DNA of 64,000 nt from G11 sp947167445 (GCA_947167445.1 CAMVID010000014.1:19132-83131), one strand, 5' to 3'; positions 9,624 through 18,852 are shown, counted from the first letter of the stretch. A program made the numbers and translations. The notes: generated from the sequence alone by a model not told the origin.

Positions 9624-9652
9624 ATTATACAACCTTTTTCGTGAAGTGAAAA
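9624..9652 (-). promoter_or_regulatory. Probable promoter of the DUF1385-prmC-prfA operon
   Basis: Minus-strand TTTTCA (9647-9652), 17 bp, TATAAT (9624-9629). The -35 box coincides with the T tract of the rpmE terminator, so it is a tight terminator-promoter junction. The -35 match is only moderate. Confidence 0.45.
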
Positions 9653-9686
9653 AAGGTTGAGATTACGAAAGATAACCTCAACCTTT
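9647..9686 (-). terminator. Rho-independent terminator of rpmE
   Basis: Perfect 10-bp inverted repeat (9652-9661 with 9677-9686) followed on the minus strand by a T-rich run, beginning about 25 bases after the rpmE stop. Confidence 0.8.
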
Positions 9687-9710
9687 GATAACTCATATTC
9701 TTGTACAAAA

Positions 9711-9914
9711 CTAGTTAGCTGTACCGTACTTCTTATTGAACTTATCAATACGTCCATCAGTTCTTGCAGACTTCTGCTGTCCTGTATAGAATGAGTGGCA
9801 CTTGGAACAAACCTCTACGTGGATTTCCTTGCTAGTAGAACCTGTTACGAATGTATTGCCACAGTTGCAAGTAACTGTTGCCTGATAGTACTCAGGATGA
9901 ATTCCTTCTTTCAT
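9711..9914 (-). CDS. rpmE: 50S ribosomal protein L31, zinc-binding type
   Basis: 67-residue L31 with the four zinc ligands of the C+ form: Cys16 and Cys18 (CNC) and Cys36 and Cys39 (CSKC). The zinc-independent paralogue lacks these, so this copy needs zinc. A good GAGGTG ribosome binding site precedes the ATG. It has its own promoter just downstream of rho and a terminator of its own. The rho-rpmE order is common in Firmicutes. Confidence 0.97.
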   Translation of the reverse strand: MKEGIHPEYYQATVTCNCGNTFVTGSTSKEIHVEVCSKCHSFYTGQQKSARTDGRIDKFNKKYGTAN

Positions 9915-9992
9915 GTTTTCACCTCGCCATATATAGAAAATTATTAGTTATGTTCTCATCCGCTACTGCCTGCTCACACAAACAGCATGAGT

Positions 9993-10021
9993 ATTGTAGC
10001 ATGAAAGAAAAACTTGTGCAA
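9993..10021 (-). promoter_or_regulatory. Promoter of rpmE
   Basis: Minus-strand TTGCAC (10016-10021), 17 bp, TACAAT (9993-9998), placed in the gap after the rho stop codon. The resulting leader is about 75 nt and could carry L31 autoregulation, though I see no clear structure. Confidence 0.65.
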
Positions 10022-10029
10022 GTACTTTT

Positions 10030-11478
10030 TTAATAGTCGAAGTGAGTCTTGGAAACTCTCATGATAAACTCCTGATTGTTTCTTGTATCCTTAATCAGTC
10101 TGATAACCTGATTAACGGACTCATCAGGCTTATTACCGCAGAAGGCATTACGAAGCTTGTTCATTGCCTGCTGTTCTTCGGGAGAAAGGAGAAGGTCCTC
10201 TCTTCTGGTGCTTGATTTGGGAATATCGATTGCAGGGAAGATTCTCTTCTCGGAAAGCTTTCTGTCAAGAACCAGTTCCATGTTACCTGTTCCCTTAAAT
10301 TCCTCATATACAACATCATCCATACGGCTTCCGGTCTCAACAAGAGCTGTTGCAAGAATTGTAAGGCTTCCTGCTTCTCTTGTATTACGGGCAGCTCCGT
10401 AGAACTTCTTGGGCATGTGAAGGGCCAAAGGATCAAGACCACCTGAAAGGGTACGTCCGCTGGGCGGAACAACCAGGTTGTAGGCTCTTGTAAGTCTTGT
10501 GATACTGTCAATCAGTACAACGACATCTCTGCCGTGCTCAACAAGTCTCTTACTTCTCTCCATTACCATCTCGGAAACTCTCTTGTGATGCTCAGGAAGT
10601 TCATCAAAGGTAGAGTAAATAACTTCCACATTTGGACCTGTAATTGCTTCCTTAATATCGGTAACCTCCTCAGGACGCTCATCAATCAGAAGAATGATAA
10701 GGTGAATGTTGGGGTCACTGGCCTTAAGAGATTTGGCAACTTCCTTAAGTATGGTTGTCTTACCTGCCTTGGGAGGAGATACAATCATTCCTCTCTGTCC
10801 TTTACCGATGGGGCTGAACAGATCCATAATCCTCATGGAAATATCGCAGCCGGGTCTTTCAAGCTTAATTCTCTTATCGGGGAATGTAGGTGTAAGGTCC
10901 TCAAAGTTAGGACGTGACATTACCTTTTCCAAAGGATAGCCATTGACACTCTTAATATATAAAAGTGCCGAGAACTTCTCATTGGAACTTCTGACCTTGG
11001 TGTTACCCACAACAATATCACCGGTTCTTAATCTGCACTTTCTAATCTGTCCGGGAGCAACATAAACATCCTCATTACCGGGCATATAATTCTCGCTTCT
11101 GATGAAGCCGTATCCGTCAGGCATAACCTCTAAGATACCGTTTGCTTCAATTCCGCTGTCCAGTTCAGGTGAGTACTCATTTATTCCGGTCTCATCCTTC
11201 TCTGCCTCCTCCGTTGCCGCAGGAGCTTTCTTTTTGTTTGTAACCACTACTGTTTTAGGTTCTGCAGGTTTACCCTGAAACTGCTTTGCAGCTTCCTTTT
11301 CATCCTCGGTAGCCTCGTGGCTCTTCAGATCCTCCTCTTTGTCAATCTCATCCTGTCTAAGCATAGCCTCTACCAAATCCGCTTTCTTCATAGATGAAGA
11401 TATGGCGATTCCCCTGGCATGACAAAGGTCCTTCAAAACTGCAACTGACAAAGACTCGTATTTTTCTTTCATTCCCAT
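10030..11478 (-). CDS. rho: Transcription termination factor Rho
   Basis: Hexameric RNA helicase that ends transcription of untranslated RNA. The 482-residue protein has the Rho_N helical domain (about 5-45), a Lys/Glu-rich linker (about 50-110), the RNA-binding cold-shock fold (about 115-180) and the ATPase with a Walker A in VSPPKAGKTTI and Walker B in VVVLIDSITRL. The linker is longer than in E. coli Rho, as is usual in Clostridia. The chosen ATG has GGAGG five bases upstream; a second ATG two codons on is a worse fit. The leader to the TATAAT at 11588-11593 is about 105 nt. Confidence 0.96.
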   Translation of the reverse strand: MGMKEKYESLSVAVLKDLCHARGIAISSSMKKADLVEAMLRQDEIDKEEDLKSHEATEDEKEAAKQFQGKPAEPKTVVVTNKKKAPAATEEAEKDETGINEYSPELDSGIEANGILEVMPDGYGFIRSENYMPGNEDVYVAPGQIRKCRLRTGDIVVGNTKVRSSNEKFSALLYIKSVNGYPLEKVMSRPNFEDLTPTFPDKRIKLERPGCDISMRIMDLFSPIGKGQRGMIVSPPKAGKTTILKEVAKSLKASDPNIHLIILLIDERPEEVTDIKEAITGPNVEVIYSTFDELPEHHKRVSEMVMERSKRLVEHGRDVVVLIDSITRLTRAYNLVVPPSGRTLSGGLDPLALHMPKKFYGAARNTREAGSLTILATALVETGSRMDDVVYEEFKGTGNMELVLDRKLSEKRIFPAIDIPKSSTRREDLLLSPEEQQAMNKLRNAFCGNKPDESVNQVIRLIKDTRNNQEFIMRVSKTHFDY

Positions 11479-11686
11479 TTTATCCTCCTATATAAATAAA
11501 CCAAAATGGAACAACTCGGTGAATCCCGAAGTGAATTAACGATAAACTCTAGTAAAGATATTTCTTTCTTGAAGTTGTACAGTCGTTATTATAATATAAA
11601 AAAAAATAATAATCTACATCTTTTTTATATTTAAGAAATAATTTATAATTTATCACAGTAAAAAATACAGATGAAGGCGGTCTAAC

Positions 11687-12844
11687 ATGGATAATTCAGA
11701 ATTGGCTTTAAAGTTACACGAAGAATGGAAAGGCAAAATTGAGACAGTTGCCAAGTCCAAGGTTAAATCAAGAGAGGATCTTGCCCTTGCATACACTCCC
11801 GGCGTAGCCGAGCCTTGCAAGGTCATTGCAAAGGACAAGGAAGCTGCTTACAAATACACCATCAAGTCCAACACTATCGCTGTTGTTTCTGACGGAAGCG
11901 CAGTTTTGGGCCTCGGAAACATCGGACCTTATGCCGCTATGCCCGTAATGGAAGGCAAAGCTGTTCTCTTTAAAGAATTCGGCGGTGTAAACGCTGTTCC
12001 CATTTGTCTTGACACACAGGATACAGAGGAAATCATCAAAGCTGTAACCTATCTTGCCCCCGGATTCGGCGGTATCAACCTGGAGGATATCTCCGCTCCC
12101 AGATGTTTCGAAATAGAAACAAGACTTAAAGAGATTCTGGATATCCCTGTTTTTCATGATGATCAGCACGGAACTGCCATTGTTGTTCTCGCAGGTATCA
12201 TCAACGCTTTAAAGATAGTCAAGAAGGAAAAGGAAGCATGCAAAATTGTTGTAAACGGTGCCGGAGCTGCCGGAATCGCCATAACAAAGCTTCTTTTAAA
12301 CTATGGATTTAAGAACATTCTCCTCTGTGACCGTACAGGTATCATCTACAGAGGTCGCGAAGGATTAAACTGGGCAAAAGAAGAAATTGCCAATACCACA
12401 AACCCCGGCAACGAAAAGGGTGACCTTGCCGCAGGTCTTGTGGGAGCCGACATTTTTATCGGTGTTTCCGCTCCCGGTGTAGTTACTGCCGATATGGTTA
12501 AGACCATGAACAAGGATGCCATTATTTTTGCAATGGCTAATCCCGTTCCCGAAATTATGCCCGACGTAGCCAAGGCTGCAGGCGCAAGAATTATCGGTAC
12601 CGGTCGCAGCGATTTCCCCAACCAGATTAACAACGTGGTTGCATTCCCCGGTATTTTCAAAGGTGCTTTGGAAGGACGTGCGAGACAGATTACCGAGGAG
12701 ATGAAGATGGCTGCCGCTCTTGCAATCGCTTCACTTGTTTCAGATGATGAATTAAACGAAGACAACATTATGCCCGAGCCCTTTAATCCCAAAGTTGCTG
12801 AGGCTGTATCCGAAGCAGTTAAAGCAAAGATTGTCAGAGGTTAA
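11687..12844 (+). CDS. NAD-dependent malic enzyme (malate to pyruvate and CO2)
   Basis: Oxidatively decarboxylates malate to pyruvate, linking C4 acids to the pyruvate pool. At 385 residues it is the short bacterial form without a phosphotransacetylase domain. Seen: LAYTPGVAEPC (catalytic Tyr region), the metal site in FHDDQHGT, and the dinucleotide fold GAGAAGIAI. A GAAGGCGG ribosome binding site precedes the ATG, and a TATAAT at 11644-11649 with a poor -35 is the likely promoter. It is divergent from rho and is followed 2 bp later by the DUF4364 gene. Coenzyme preference (NAD) is assumed from the family. Confidence 0.93.
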   Translation: MDNSELALKLHEEWKGKIETVAKSKVKSREDLALAYTPGVAEPCKVIAKDKEAAYKYTIKSNTIAVVSDGSAVLGLGNIGPYAAMPVMEGKAVLFKEFGGVNAVPICLDTQDTEEIIKAVTYLAPGFGGINLEDISAPRCFEIETRLKEILDIPVFHDDQHGTAIVVLAGIINALKIVKKEKEACKIVVNGAGAAGIAITKLLLNYGFKNILLCDRTGIIYRGREGLNWAKEEIANTTNPGNEKGDLAAGLVGADIFIGVSAPGVVTADMVKTMNKDAIIFAMANPVPEIMPDVAKAAGARIIGTGRSDFPNQINNVVAFPGIFKGALEGRARQITEEMKMAAALAIASLVSDDELNEDNIMPEPFNPKVAEAVSEAVKAKIVRG

Positions 12845-12846
12845 AG

Positions 12847-13371
12847 ATGGCTTCCAAACCCGCAGCACTAGATACATTATATAAACTAATTGTCCTTTAT
12901 ATGCTTAATAAGGCCGAAGAGCCTTTGACAAAGGTTCAGATAAGCGATTTCATCCAGGATAACAATCTTACGGATTACCTTACAGTCCAGACCACCTTCA
13001 GTGAACTGATTGAAGATAATCTGGTGGAGTCCACCGCCTCAGGCAAGAGAACCTATTTGTCCATAACTCCCGAAGGGAGACAGACCGTCTCCTTCTTCGA
13101 GAAAAGGATTAATAAGGATATCCGAAATGATATCATTAATTATCTGAACACCAATGCCATTACCATCAGAGATGAAAACTCCGTAAAGGGCAGTTATTAT
13201 AAGACCACCACGGGCCACTACGAATCAAGTCTCGTGGTAAGAGAAAGGAACGAAGACATTGTGAAAATCACCCTCTCCGTTCCCGATGAAGCCACAGCCA
13301 AATCAATTTGTGATAACTGGGCCGAGAAAAGCTCTGAAATATACTCAAATATAGTAAAGAACTTATTTTAG
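12847..13371 (+). CDS. DUF4364 family protein, possible winged-helix regulator
   Basis: 174 residues, recognised as DUF4364, a Clostridia family with no established role. The first 80 residues read like a winged helix (LDTLYKLIVLYMLNKAEEPL through TYLSITPEGRQTVSFF), and the rest is a beta-rich domain. The gene starts 2 bp after malic enzyme and is cotranscribed with it. A DNA-binding function is inferred. Its TAG stop is embedded in a REP-like palindrome shared with the convergent rarA gene. Confidence 0.85.
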   Translation: MASKPAALDTLYKLIVLYMLNKAEEPLTKVQISDFIQDNNLTDYLTVQTTFSELIEDNLVESTASGKRTYLSITPEGRQTVSFFEKRINKDIRNDIINYLNTNAITIRDENSVKGSYYKTTTGHYESSLVVRERNEDIVKITLSVPDEATAKSICDNWAEKSSEIYSNIVKNLF

Positions 13372-13405
13372 GTGCAGAATGGGGACAGGCCCCATTCTGC
13401 ACCTA
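13369..13405. repeat. REP-like palindrome spanning two convergent stop codons
   Basis: Perfect 16-bp inverted repeat TAGGTGCAGAATGGGG (13369-13384), loop ACAGG, then its complement (13390-13405). The outermost bases are the TAG stop codons of DUF4364 (+) and rarA (-), so the element fills the whole junction. The core GGGGACAG matches the pair at 18944-19020. It may act as a bidirectional transcript end, but there is no T tract. Confidence 0.85.
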
Positions 13406-14731
13406 CTCTTCCGCCTCTTTCTTCAGCTTCTTGAAATGCTCTCTTATCTTCACTTCATAACCGTTTCCGCTGGGCTTATAAAACTCCTTGCCGTCAAGTT
13501 CATAGGGAAGATACTGCTGTTTCACATAATTGTTCTTATAATCATGTGCGTATTTATACCCTGTTCCGCGTCCCAATTTCTCACTTCCTTTGTAATGTGC
13601 ATCCTGAAGATGTGGCGGAATCGGAAGATTTCCGCTTCTTTGAACCTCATCATTTGCGTCAAAAATCGCCATGCAGGCAGCGTTACTCTTTGGAGCACAG
13701 GCAATGTAAGAGGCTGCCTGACTAAGAATAATCTGAGATTCAGGCATTCCGACTCTCTCAACCGCCTGGGCTGCGCTGGTAGCCACCACCAAAGCCATGG
13801 GATCCGCATTTCCAACATCCTCGCTGGCACAAATCATCATCCTTCTTGCAATAAACTTAACATCCTCTCCTGCCAGAAGCATCCTTGACAGATAATATAC
13901 CGCAGCGTCGGGATCGGACCCTCTCATACTCTTAATGAAGGCAGAAATGGTGTCATAATGATTGTCACCATTCTTGTCGTAGCTCATCTTTTTACGCTGA
14001 ATACATTCCTGAGCCACATCCAAAGTAATATGTATAATTCCATCTTCCGATCTGTCTGTGGTAGTAACGCCAATCTCTATGGCGTTAAGGGCATGTCTTG
14101 CATCCCCTCCGGACAGATCAGCCAAAAACTCCAAAGCCTCATCGCTTATGTCAGCCTTAAAGGATCCAAGCCCCTTCTCACTGTCATAAACCGCTCTCTT
14201 AATGAGTTCCTTAATATCATCCTTCTCCAGAGGCTTAAGTTCAAAGATAATGGACCTTGAAAGCAAAGCGCCGTTAACCTCAAAATATGGGTTCTCCGTT
14301 GTGGCGCCTATGAGGGTAATGGTTCCGTCTTCAACAAAGGGAAGCAAATAGTCCTGCTGACCCTTGTTAAATCTGTGTATCTCATCAATGAAAAGAATTG
14401 TCTTCTTTCCGTACATTCCAAGAGTTTCCTTGGCCTTGTTAACCACATCCTCCATATCCTTCTTGCCGGCTATGGTGGCGTTAATCTGAGTAAACTCAGA
14501 CTGGGTGGTGTTGGCAATAACCTTGGCTATGGTAGTCTTTCCCGTTCCGGGAGGGCCATAGAGAATAATGGAGCTAAGCTTATCGGCTTTAATTGCGCGA
14601 TATAAAAGCTTATCCTTCCCAAGGATATGCTGCTGTCCAACCACCTCGTCAATGGTCGTGGGACGAAGTCTCGCGGCCAAAGGTGTCTCGTTCTTTGTAT
14701 TTAAGCTTCTTGAATACTCAAATAAATCCAT
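13403..14731 (-). CDS. rarA: Replication-associated recombination protein A (RarA/MgsA AAA+ ATPase)
   Basis: AAA+ ATPase related to clamp loaders and RuvB that acts at stalled replication forks. 442 residues with Walker A YGPPGTGKTT (residues 58-67), Walker B with FIDEIHRFNKGQQD, sensor ATTENPYF, and the C-terminal tetramerisation (MgsA_C) region with PIPPHLQDAHYKG. It is complete. It overlaps the upstream ASKHA gene by one base (ATGA), so clpB, DUF4250, the ASKHA gene and rarA look like one transcription unit. The stop lies inside a REP-like palindrome. Confidence 0.95.
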   Translation of the reverse strand: MDLFEYSRSLNTKNETPLAARLRPTTIDEVVGQQHILGKDKLLYRAIKADKLSSIILYGPPGTGKTTIAKVIANTTQSEFTQINATIAGKKDMEDVVNKAKETLGMYGKKTILFIDEIHRFNKGQQDYLLPFVEDGTITLIGATTENPYFEVNGALLSRSIIFELKPLEKDDIKELIKRAVYDSEKGLGSFKADISDEALEFLADLSGGDARHALNAIEIGVTTTDRSEDGIIHITLDVAQECIQRKKMSYDKNGDNHYDTISAFIKSMRGSDPDAAVYYLSRMLLAGEDVKFIARRMMICASEDVGNADPMALVVATSAAQAVERVGMPESQIILSQAASYIACAPKSNAACMAIFDANDEVQRSGNLPIPPHLQDAHYKGSEKLGRGTGYKYAHDYKNNYVKQQYLPYELDGKEFYKPSGNGYEVKIREHFKKLKKEAEE

Positions 14732-16113
14732 CAGAAATCTACCTGTCTCATAAATAAATCGTCAAATCCTTCTTCCAATGCAGATTCAATGGGCACAAAG
14801 GATTCTCTGAAATCTTTCAGTTCTTTTTCTACTTTATCATAAATCAGGCTTCCACGCAAACATGTGTTCCCGGATGCGTAAGTCTTCTCTTTCAGTTCCT
14901 TTGGAATAAGCCCAATCGACGCCGCATCATCCACATTCAGATAAAATCCAAATCCCCCGGCTATGGACACGTTAGTTATATCTTTATAATCAAATCCCGA
15001 TTTCTTCAAAAGGATTTGTATTCCCGTAGCTACCGCCGCTTTTGCCAGCTGAATATCCCGTATGTCCTTTTGGGTAATGGGGGCGCTTTCATCAAGAAGG
15101 AGCCCGGTTCTGTCAACTTTGCCTTCTTTCAGAAGAACTGCCAAGGCAGATATTCCCTCACTTCCCACTCCTGCATCTGTGGAAAAAGCACTGCCTGCTG
15201 CGCAGGCCGTACAATAAATTTTCTCCCCTGTACAAAGGGCCAGCTCTGCGTTGGTTCCAAGATCCACAAACAGCCGGCCTTTGCTCTTGGAATTTACGGG
15301 AAGAATGCCTTCACTTATGAGGCCGGCAGATATATCGGCACCCACAAAGGCCGAAATTCCCGGAAGCAAAGTAAAAGTCACATCCTTATATGTAATCTTT
15401 CTTTCATCCAAAAATACCGGTGTAAAGGGATAGGCTCCAAGTCCGCTTGCGTCTTCTCCCGCAAGCACATGAAGCATTATGGTATTTCCGCCTATATAAA
15501 CGGGAACATCCTTTAGTGTCGCCCCGTCGGACACTTCCTTCAGGCCTTCGTACAGGAACTCACACAGCTCATTAGATATAACATCCCTGCCAAGTCTCTT
15601 TGCGGCATCAATCCTTGATATCACATCCGAGCCGTATTTAATCTGAGGATTGTCCGCTTTATAAAGTCTCTCCTTCTTTTGCTTTGAATCCCAGTAGCTA
15701 AATGCCACCGTTGAAGTCCCAAGATCTATGGCTACAACGTCTCTTTCAGGCATAAGGCTCTCTTCTATTGCCTTCGATTTGGTTACTATTTCCGTTTTGT
15801 TTCCAAATAAGATACTTACCCTGGCAGAGGGCTTTGGATTGGTTCTGCAGGCCAGCCTTACTCCATCTCTAAGTTCATCCGGAGTAAGAAGTTTTCTTTC
15901 TATGGCATCGGGCAAAGGGGCGTTTGACTCAAATCTGACCTTACATCTGCCACACTTGGCTCCATAATTTCCGCCGCAGATGGAGAAAGAATATCCGTTA
16001 TCCTTAAGGTAATCCCGCACACACGCAAAAAAGGGCAGCCCTCCGTCATAAACGAAGGGAACACCCTTTTTAGAATTCCTGTCTGAATTGTTGTTATACG
16101 AATTTGTTGGCAT
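14731..16113 (-). CDS. [2Fe-2S] ferredoxin-like plus ASKHA domain protein (DUF4445 / RACo-like activator)
   Basis: About 460 residues. The N-terminal quarter carries four Cys in a ferredoxin-like pattern (CGGNYGAKCGRC, then LAC). The rest is an ASKHA fold: ALDLGTSTVAFSYWD-type phosphate loop (VVAIDLGTSTVAF), VDLGTNAELAL and VSIAGGFGFYL. Characterised relatives reductively activate corrinoid proteins in methyltransferase systems, but no corrinoid protein or methyltransferase is visible here. The ferredoxin domain is short at its N-terminus. An ATG at 16182 would overlap DUF4250 by almost 90 bp; I prefer 16113, although no clear Shine-Dalgarno precedes it, so translation may be coupled to DUF4250. 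Function in this organism is unknown. Confidence 0.8.
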   Translation of the reverse strand: MPTNSYNNNSDRNSKKGVPFVYDGGLPFFACVRDYLKDNGYSFSICGGNYGAKCGRCKVRFESNAPLPDAIERKLLTPDELRDGVRLACRTNPKPSARVSILFGNKTEIVTKSKAIEESLMPERDVVAIDLGTSTVAFSYWDSKQKKERLYKADNPQIKYGSDVISRIDAAKRLGRDVISNELCEFLYEGLKEVSDGATLKDVPVYIGGNTIMLHVLAGEDASGLGAYPFTPVFLDERKITYKDVTFTLLPGISAFVGADISAGLISEGILPVNSKSKGRLFVDLGTNAELALCTGEKIYCTACAAGSAFSTDAGVGSEGISALAVLLKEGKVDRTGLLLDESAPITQKDIRDIQLAKAAVATGIQILLKKSGFDYKDITNVSIAGGFGFYLNVDDAASIGLIPKELKEKTYASGNTCLRGSLIYDKVEKELKDFRESFVPIESALEEGFDDLFMRQVDF

Positions 16114-16267
16114 CGGCGTCATAGTGGTAGTCAATGGCTGCCAGGCTTTCTTCAAGCTCCGCCCTGTCAACATCCAAATCATCGCATAAGTCGTCTAGGC
16201 TCTTGTAGAAGTCTCTTAACTTAAGATTTATGAAACTAAGTCTCATAACAGGATCAACAGGCAGCAT
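16094..16267 (-). CDS. DUF4250 small protein
   Basis: A 57-codon gene: it begins MLPVDPVMRLSFINLKLRD and ends YDADANKFV, which matches the DUF4250 family of small acidic Firmicutes proteins. The ATG lies 2 bp after the clpB stop codon and the gene overlaps the preferred start of the ASKHA gene by 20 bp, so it is translated within the clpB operon. The predicted product is a small helical protein (LDDLCDDLDVDRAELEESL). No function is known for the family. Confidence 0.85.
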   Translation of the reverse strand: MLPVDPVMRLSFINLKLRDFYKSLDDLCDDLDVDRAELEESLAAIDYHYDADANKFV

Positions 16268-16269
16268 AA

Positions 16270-18852
16270 TTATCCTCTCAAAGCCACAAGTTCACCATCC
16301 TTCTCATCAATGCTGATGACATCTCCGGTATGAACTTTATCTTCCAGTATCAGTTTAGCTGCCGAAGTCTCTACATGCTTTTGGATAAATCTCTTAAGAG
16401 GTCTTGCTCCGTAAATGGGATCATAAGCCTCGTTAACGATATATTCCTTAGCCTTGTCAGTAAGAGCCACAGATAATTCCTTGTCCGCAAGTCTTCTGTT
16501 TATATCTTCGACAACCAAGTTAATGATACCACCAATGTTGTCCTTGCTCAACGGCTTAAACATGATTATCTCATCAAGTCTGTTAAGGAATTCGGGTCTG
16601 AAGTGATTACGCAAATCTCCTTCAACCTGTTTTCTTGCCTCCTCCGAGATATTGCCTTCGGAATCGATTCCGTCCAAAAGATAACCTGCACCGATATTGC
16701 TGGTCATAATGAGGATAGTATTTTTGAAATCAACGGTTCTGCCCTGAGAGTCGGTGATACGTCCGTCATCGAGAACCTGTAAAAGCACATTAAATACATC
16801 AGGATGTGCCTTCTCAATCTCATCAAACAAAACAACCGAGTAGGGTTTGCGTCTTACAGCCTCAGTCAGCTGACCGCCCTCATCATATCCAACGTATCCG
16901 GGAGGTGCTCCGATAAGTCTGGATACGGAGAACTTCTCCATATATTCACTCATGTCGATTCGAACCATGTTGTTCTCATCGTCAAAAAGTGCCTGAGCCA
17001 AAGTTTTGGCAAGTTCTGTTTTTCCCACACCGGTAGGACCTAAGAACATGAAGGAACCGATGGGTTTGCCGGGATCTTTAACCCCTGCTTTGGACCTTAT
17101 AATGGCCTCAGTAACCTTCTCTACAGCCTCATCCTGGCCGATTACTCTTTCATGGAGAACCTGATCCAGATGAAGCGTTTTATTTCTCTCACTTTCCGTT
17201 AATTTGGATACGGGTATTCCGGTCCATCTGGAGATAATTCTTGTGATTTCATCCTCGGAAACGCACTCATGAACCAGAGAATTTTCTTTCTTACCGGACT
17301 CATTTTCAAGAGTTTCCAAAGTTTTCTTTAAATCAGGCAGTTTGCCGTAGCTTAATTCTGCCGCCTTCTCATAATCACCGTTTCTCTGAGCAATCTGAAT
17401 CTGGCTGTTAACCTCGTCAATTTCCTCCCTGATTTTGGAAATTCTGTTGACGCTTTCCTTCTCGTTATCCCACTGTGCTTTCTTTCCGGAAAAATCTTCT
17501 TTGAGCTCAGCAAGCTCCTTCCTTAAGATTTCAAGCCGCTCTGCGCTTAAGTGGTCTGTCTCCTTCTTAAGGGCCGTCTCCTCGATTTCAAGCTGCATGA
17601 TTTTTCTTTGCATCTCATCAAGTTCAGTAGGCATGGAATCAAGTTCAGTCTTAATAAGAGCGCAGGCTTCATCCACCAGGTCAATGGCCTTATCCGGAAG
17701 GAATCTGTCTGTTATATATCTGTTTGATAATGTGGCGGCGCTTACCAGAGCATTATCCATGATCTTTACGCCATGATATACCTCGTATCTGTCCTTGATA
17801 CCTCTGAGAATCGAGATGGTATCCTCAACCGTAGGCTCATCAACCATAACAGGCTGGAAACGTCTCTCAAGGGCCGCATCCTTCTCGATATACTTTCTGT
17901 ACTCATCAAGGGTTGTGGCACCGATACAGTGAAGCTCACCTCTGGCAAGCATGGGTTTAAGCATGTTGCCGGCATCGAGACTTCCGTCGGTTTTACCTGC
18001 TCCCACTATGGTATGTAATTCATCAATGAAAAGAATTATCTGTCCGTCAGAGTTCTTCACATCTTCAAGAACTGCCTTAAGTCTTTCCTCAAACTCACCT
18101 CTGTACTTGGCTCCGGCCACAAGAGCACCCATATCAAGGGAGAATATCTTCTTATCCTTAAGGTTGCCGGGAACATCGCCCCTTACAATTCTTTGAGCCA
18201 GGCCTTCAACAACTGCCGTCTTACCGACACCGGGTTCACCTATAAGCACAGGGTTATTCTTGGTCTTTCTGGAAAGAATTCTTATAACATTTCGGATCTC
18301 CGAATCTCGTCCTATTACGGGATCAAGCTTCTCTCTTCTTGCCTTGTCAACCAGTTCCTGACCATATTTCTCAAGAGTATCATAAGTAGCTTCGGGGTTA
18401 TCGGAATTAACTGTCTGATTGCCTCTTACGGTCGAAAGAGCCGCAAGAAATCTCTCAGTTGTAATTCCATATTCCTTAAAGCACTCCTTCATGGTCTTGC
18501 TGGGATGCTTAATCATGCAAAGGAAAAGGTGCTCCACGCTTACGTAGGAGTCTCCCATTCTCTTGGCCTCATCCTCGGCTTCCACAAGGACCCTGTTAAG
18601 GTCCTGTCCCATTCGAAGTTCGCCACCCTGAACCTTAACTCTTTTCTCAAGCATTTCTCTGACGTGGTTAACAAAGTGCTCCGTGTTAATCTCCATCTTC
18701 TCAATAAGTTTAAGAATCAGGCTGTCTTCCACGGTGAGCAGCGCATACAAAAGGTGCTCCTGCTCAATCTCCTGGTTTCCGTACTCATATGCCAGTTTCT
18801 CCGTCATGTTGACGGCTTCCATACTTTTTTGTGTAAATTTCGATATATTCAT
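16270..18852 (-). CDS. clpB: ATP-dependent disaggregase ClpB
   Basis: Hsp100 chaperone that resolubilises aggregated proteins with DnaK. 860 residues: Clp_N repeats (1-145), first AAA+ domain with Walker A GEPGVGKT (205-212), the coiled-coil M domain (about 400-525) that separates ClpB from ClpA/ClpC, and a second AAA+ with GPTGVGKT and VLFDEIEKAH. The C-terminal D2-small domain is complete. A GGGGGTG ribosome binding site is 4-5 bases before the ATG. The promoter is strong, and I see neither a CIRCE element nor a CtsR direct repeat next to it. It leads the DUF4250-ASKHA-rarA unit. Confidence 0.97.
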   Translation of the reverse strand: MNISKFTQKSMEAVNMTEKLAYEYGNQEIEQEHLLYALLTVEDSLILKLIEKMEINTEHFVNHVREMLEKRVKVQGGELRMGQDLNRVLVEAEDEAKRMGDSYVSVEHLFLCMIKHPSKTMKECFKEYGITTERFLAALSTVRGNQTVNSDNPEATYDTLEKYGQELVDKARREKLDPVIGRDSEIRNVIRILSRKTKNNPVLIGEPGVGKTAVVEGLAQRIVRGDVPGNLKDKKIFSLDMGALVAGAKYRGEFEERLKAVLEDVKNSDGQIILFIDELHTIVGAGKTDGSLDAGNMLKPMLARGELHCIGATTLDEYRKYIEKDAALERRFQPVMVDEPTVEDTISILRGIKDRYEVYHGVKIMDNALVSAATLSNRYITDRFLPDKAIDLVDEACALIKTELDSMPTELDEMQRKIMQLEIEETALKKETDHLSAERLEILRKELAELKEDFSGKKAQWDNEKESVNRISKIREEIDEVNSQIQIAQRNGDYEKAAELSYGKLPDLKKTLETLENESGKKENSLVHECVSEDEITRIISRWTGIPVSKLTESERNKTLHLDQVLHERVIGQDEAVEKVTEAIIRSKAGVKDPGKPIGSFMFLGPTGVGKTELAKTLAQALFDDENNMVRIDMSEYMEKFSVSRLIGAPPGYVGYDEGGQLTEAVRRKPYSVVLFDEIEKAHPDVFNVLLQVLDDGRITDSQGRTVDFKNTILIMTSNIGAGYLLDGIDSEGNISEEARKQVEGDLRNHFRPEFLNRLDEIIMFKPLSKDNIGGIINLVVEDINRRLADKELSVALTDKAKEYIVNEAYDPIYGARPLKRFIQKHVETSAAKLILEDKVHTGDVISIDEKDGELVALRG

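Noticed and set aside
9915..10029. Rho gene terminator hairpin
   Set aside because: No stem followed by T tract is found between rho and the rpmE promoter; rho transcripts may continue into rpmE.
15016..15516. 166-codon plus-strand ORF
   Set aside because: Antisense to the ASKHA domain of the activator-like protein; composition is that of a reverse-frame shadow.
16114..16182. Upstream start codon of the ASKHA gene
   Set aside because: Would put 23 extra residues over the DUF4250 gene and the sequence looks like out-of-frame DUF4250 coding DNA.
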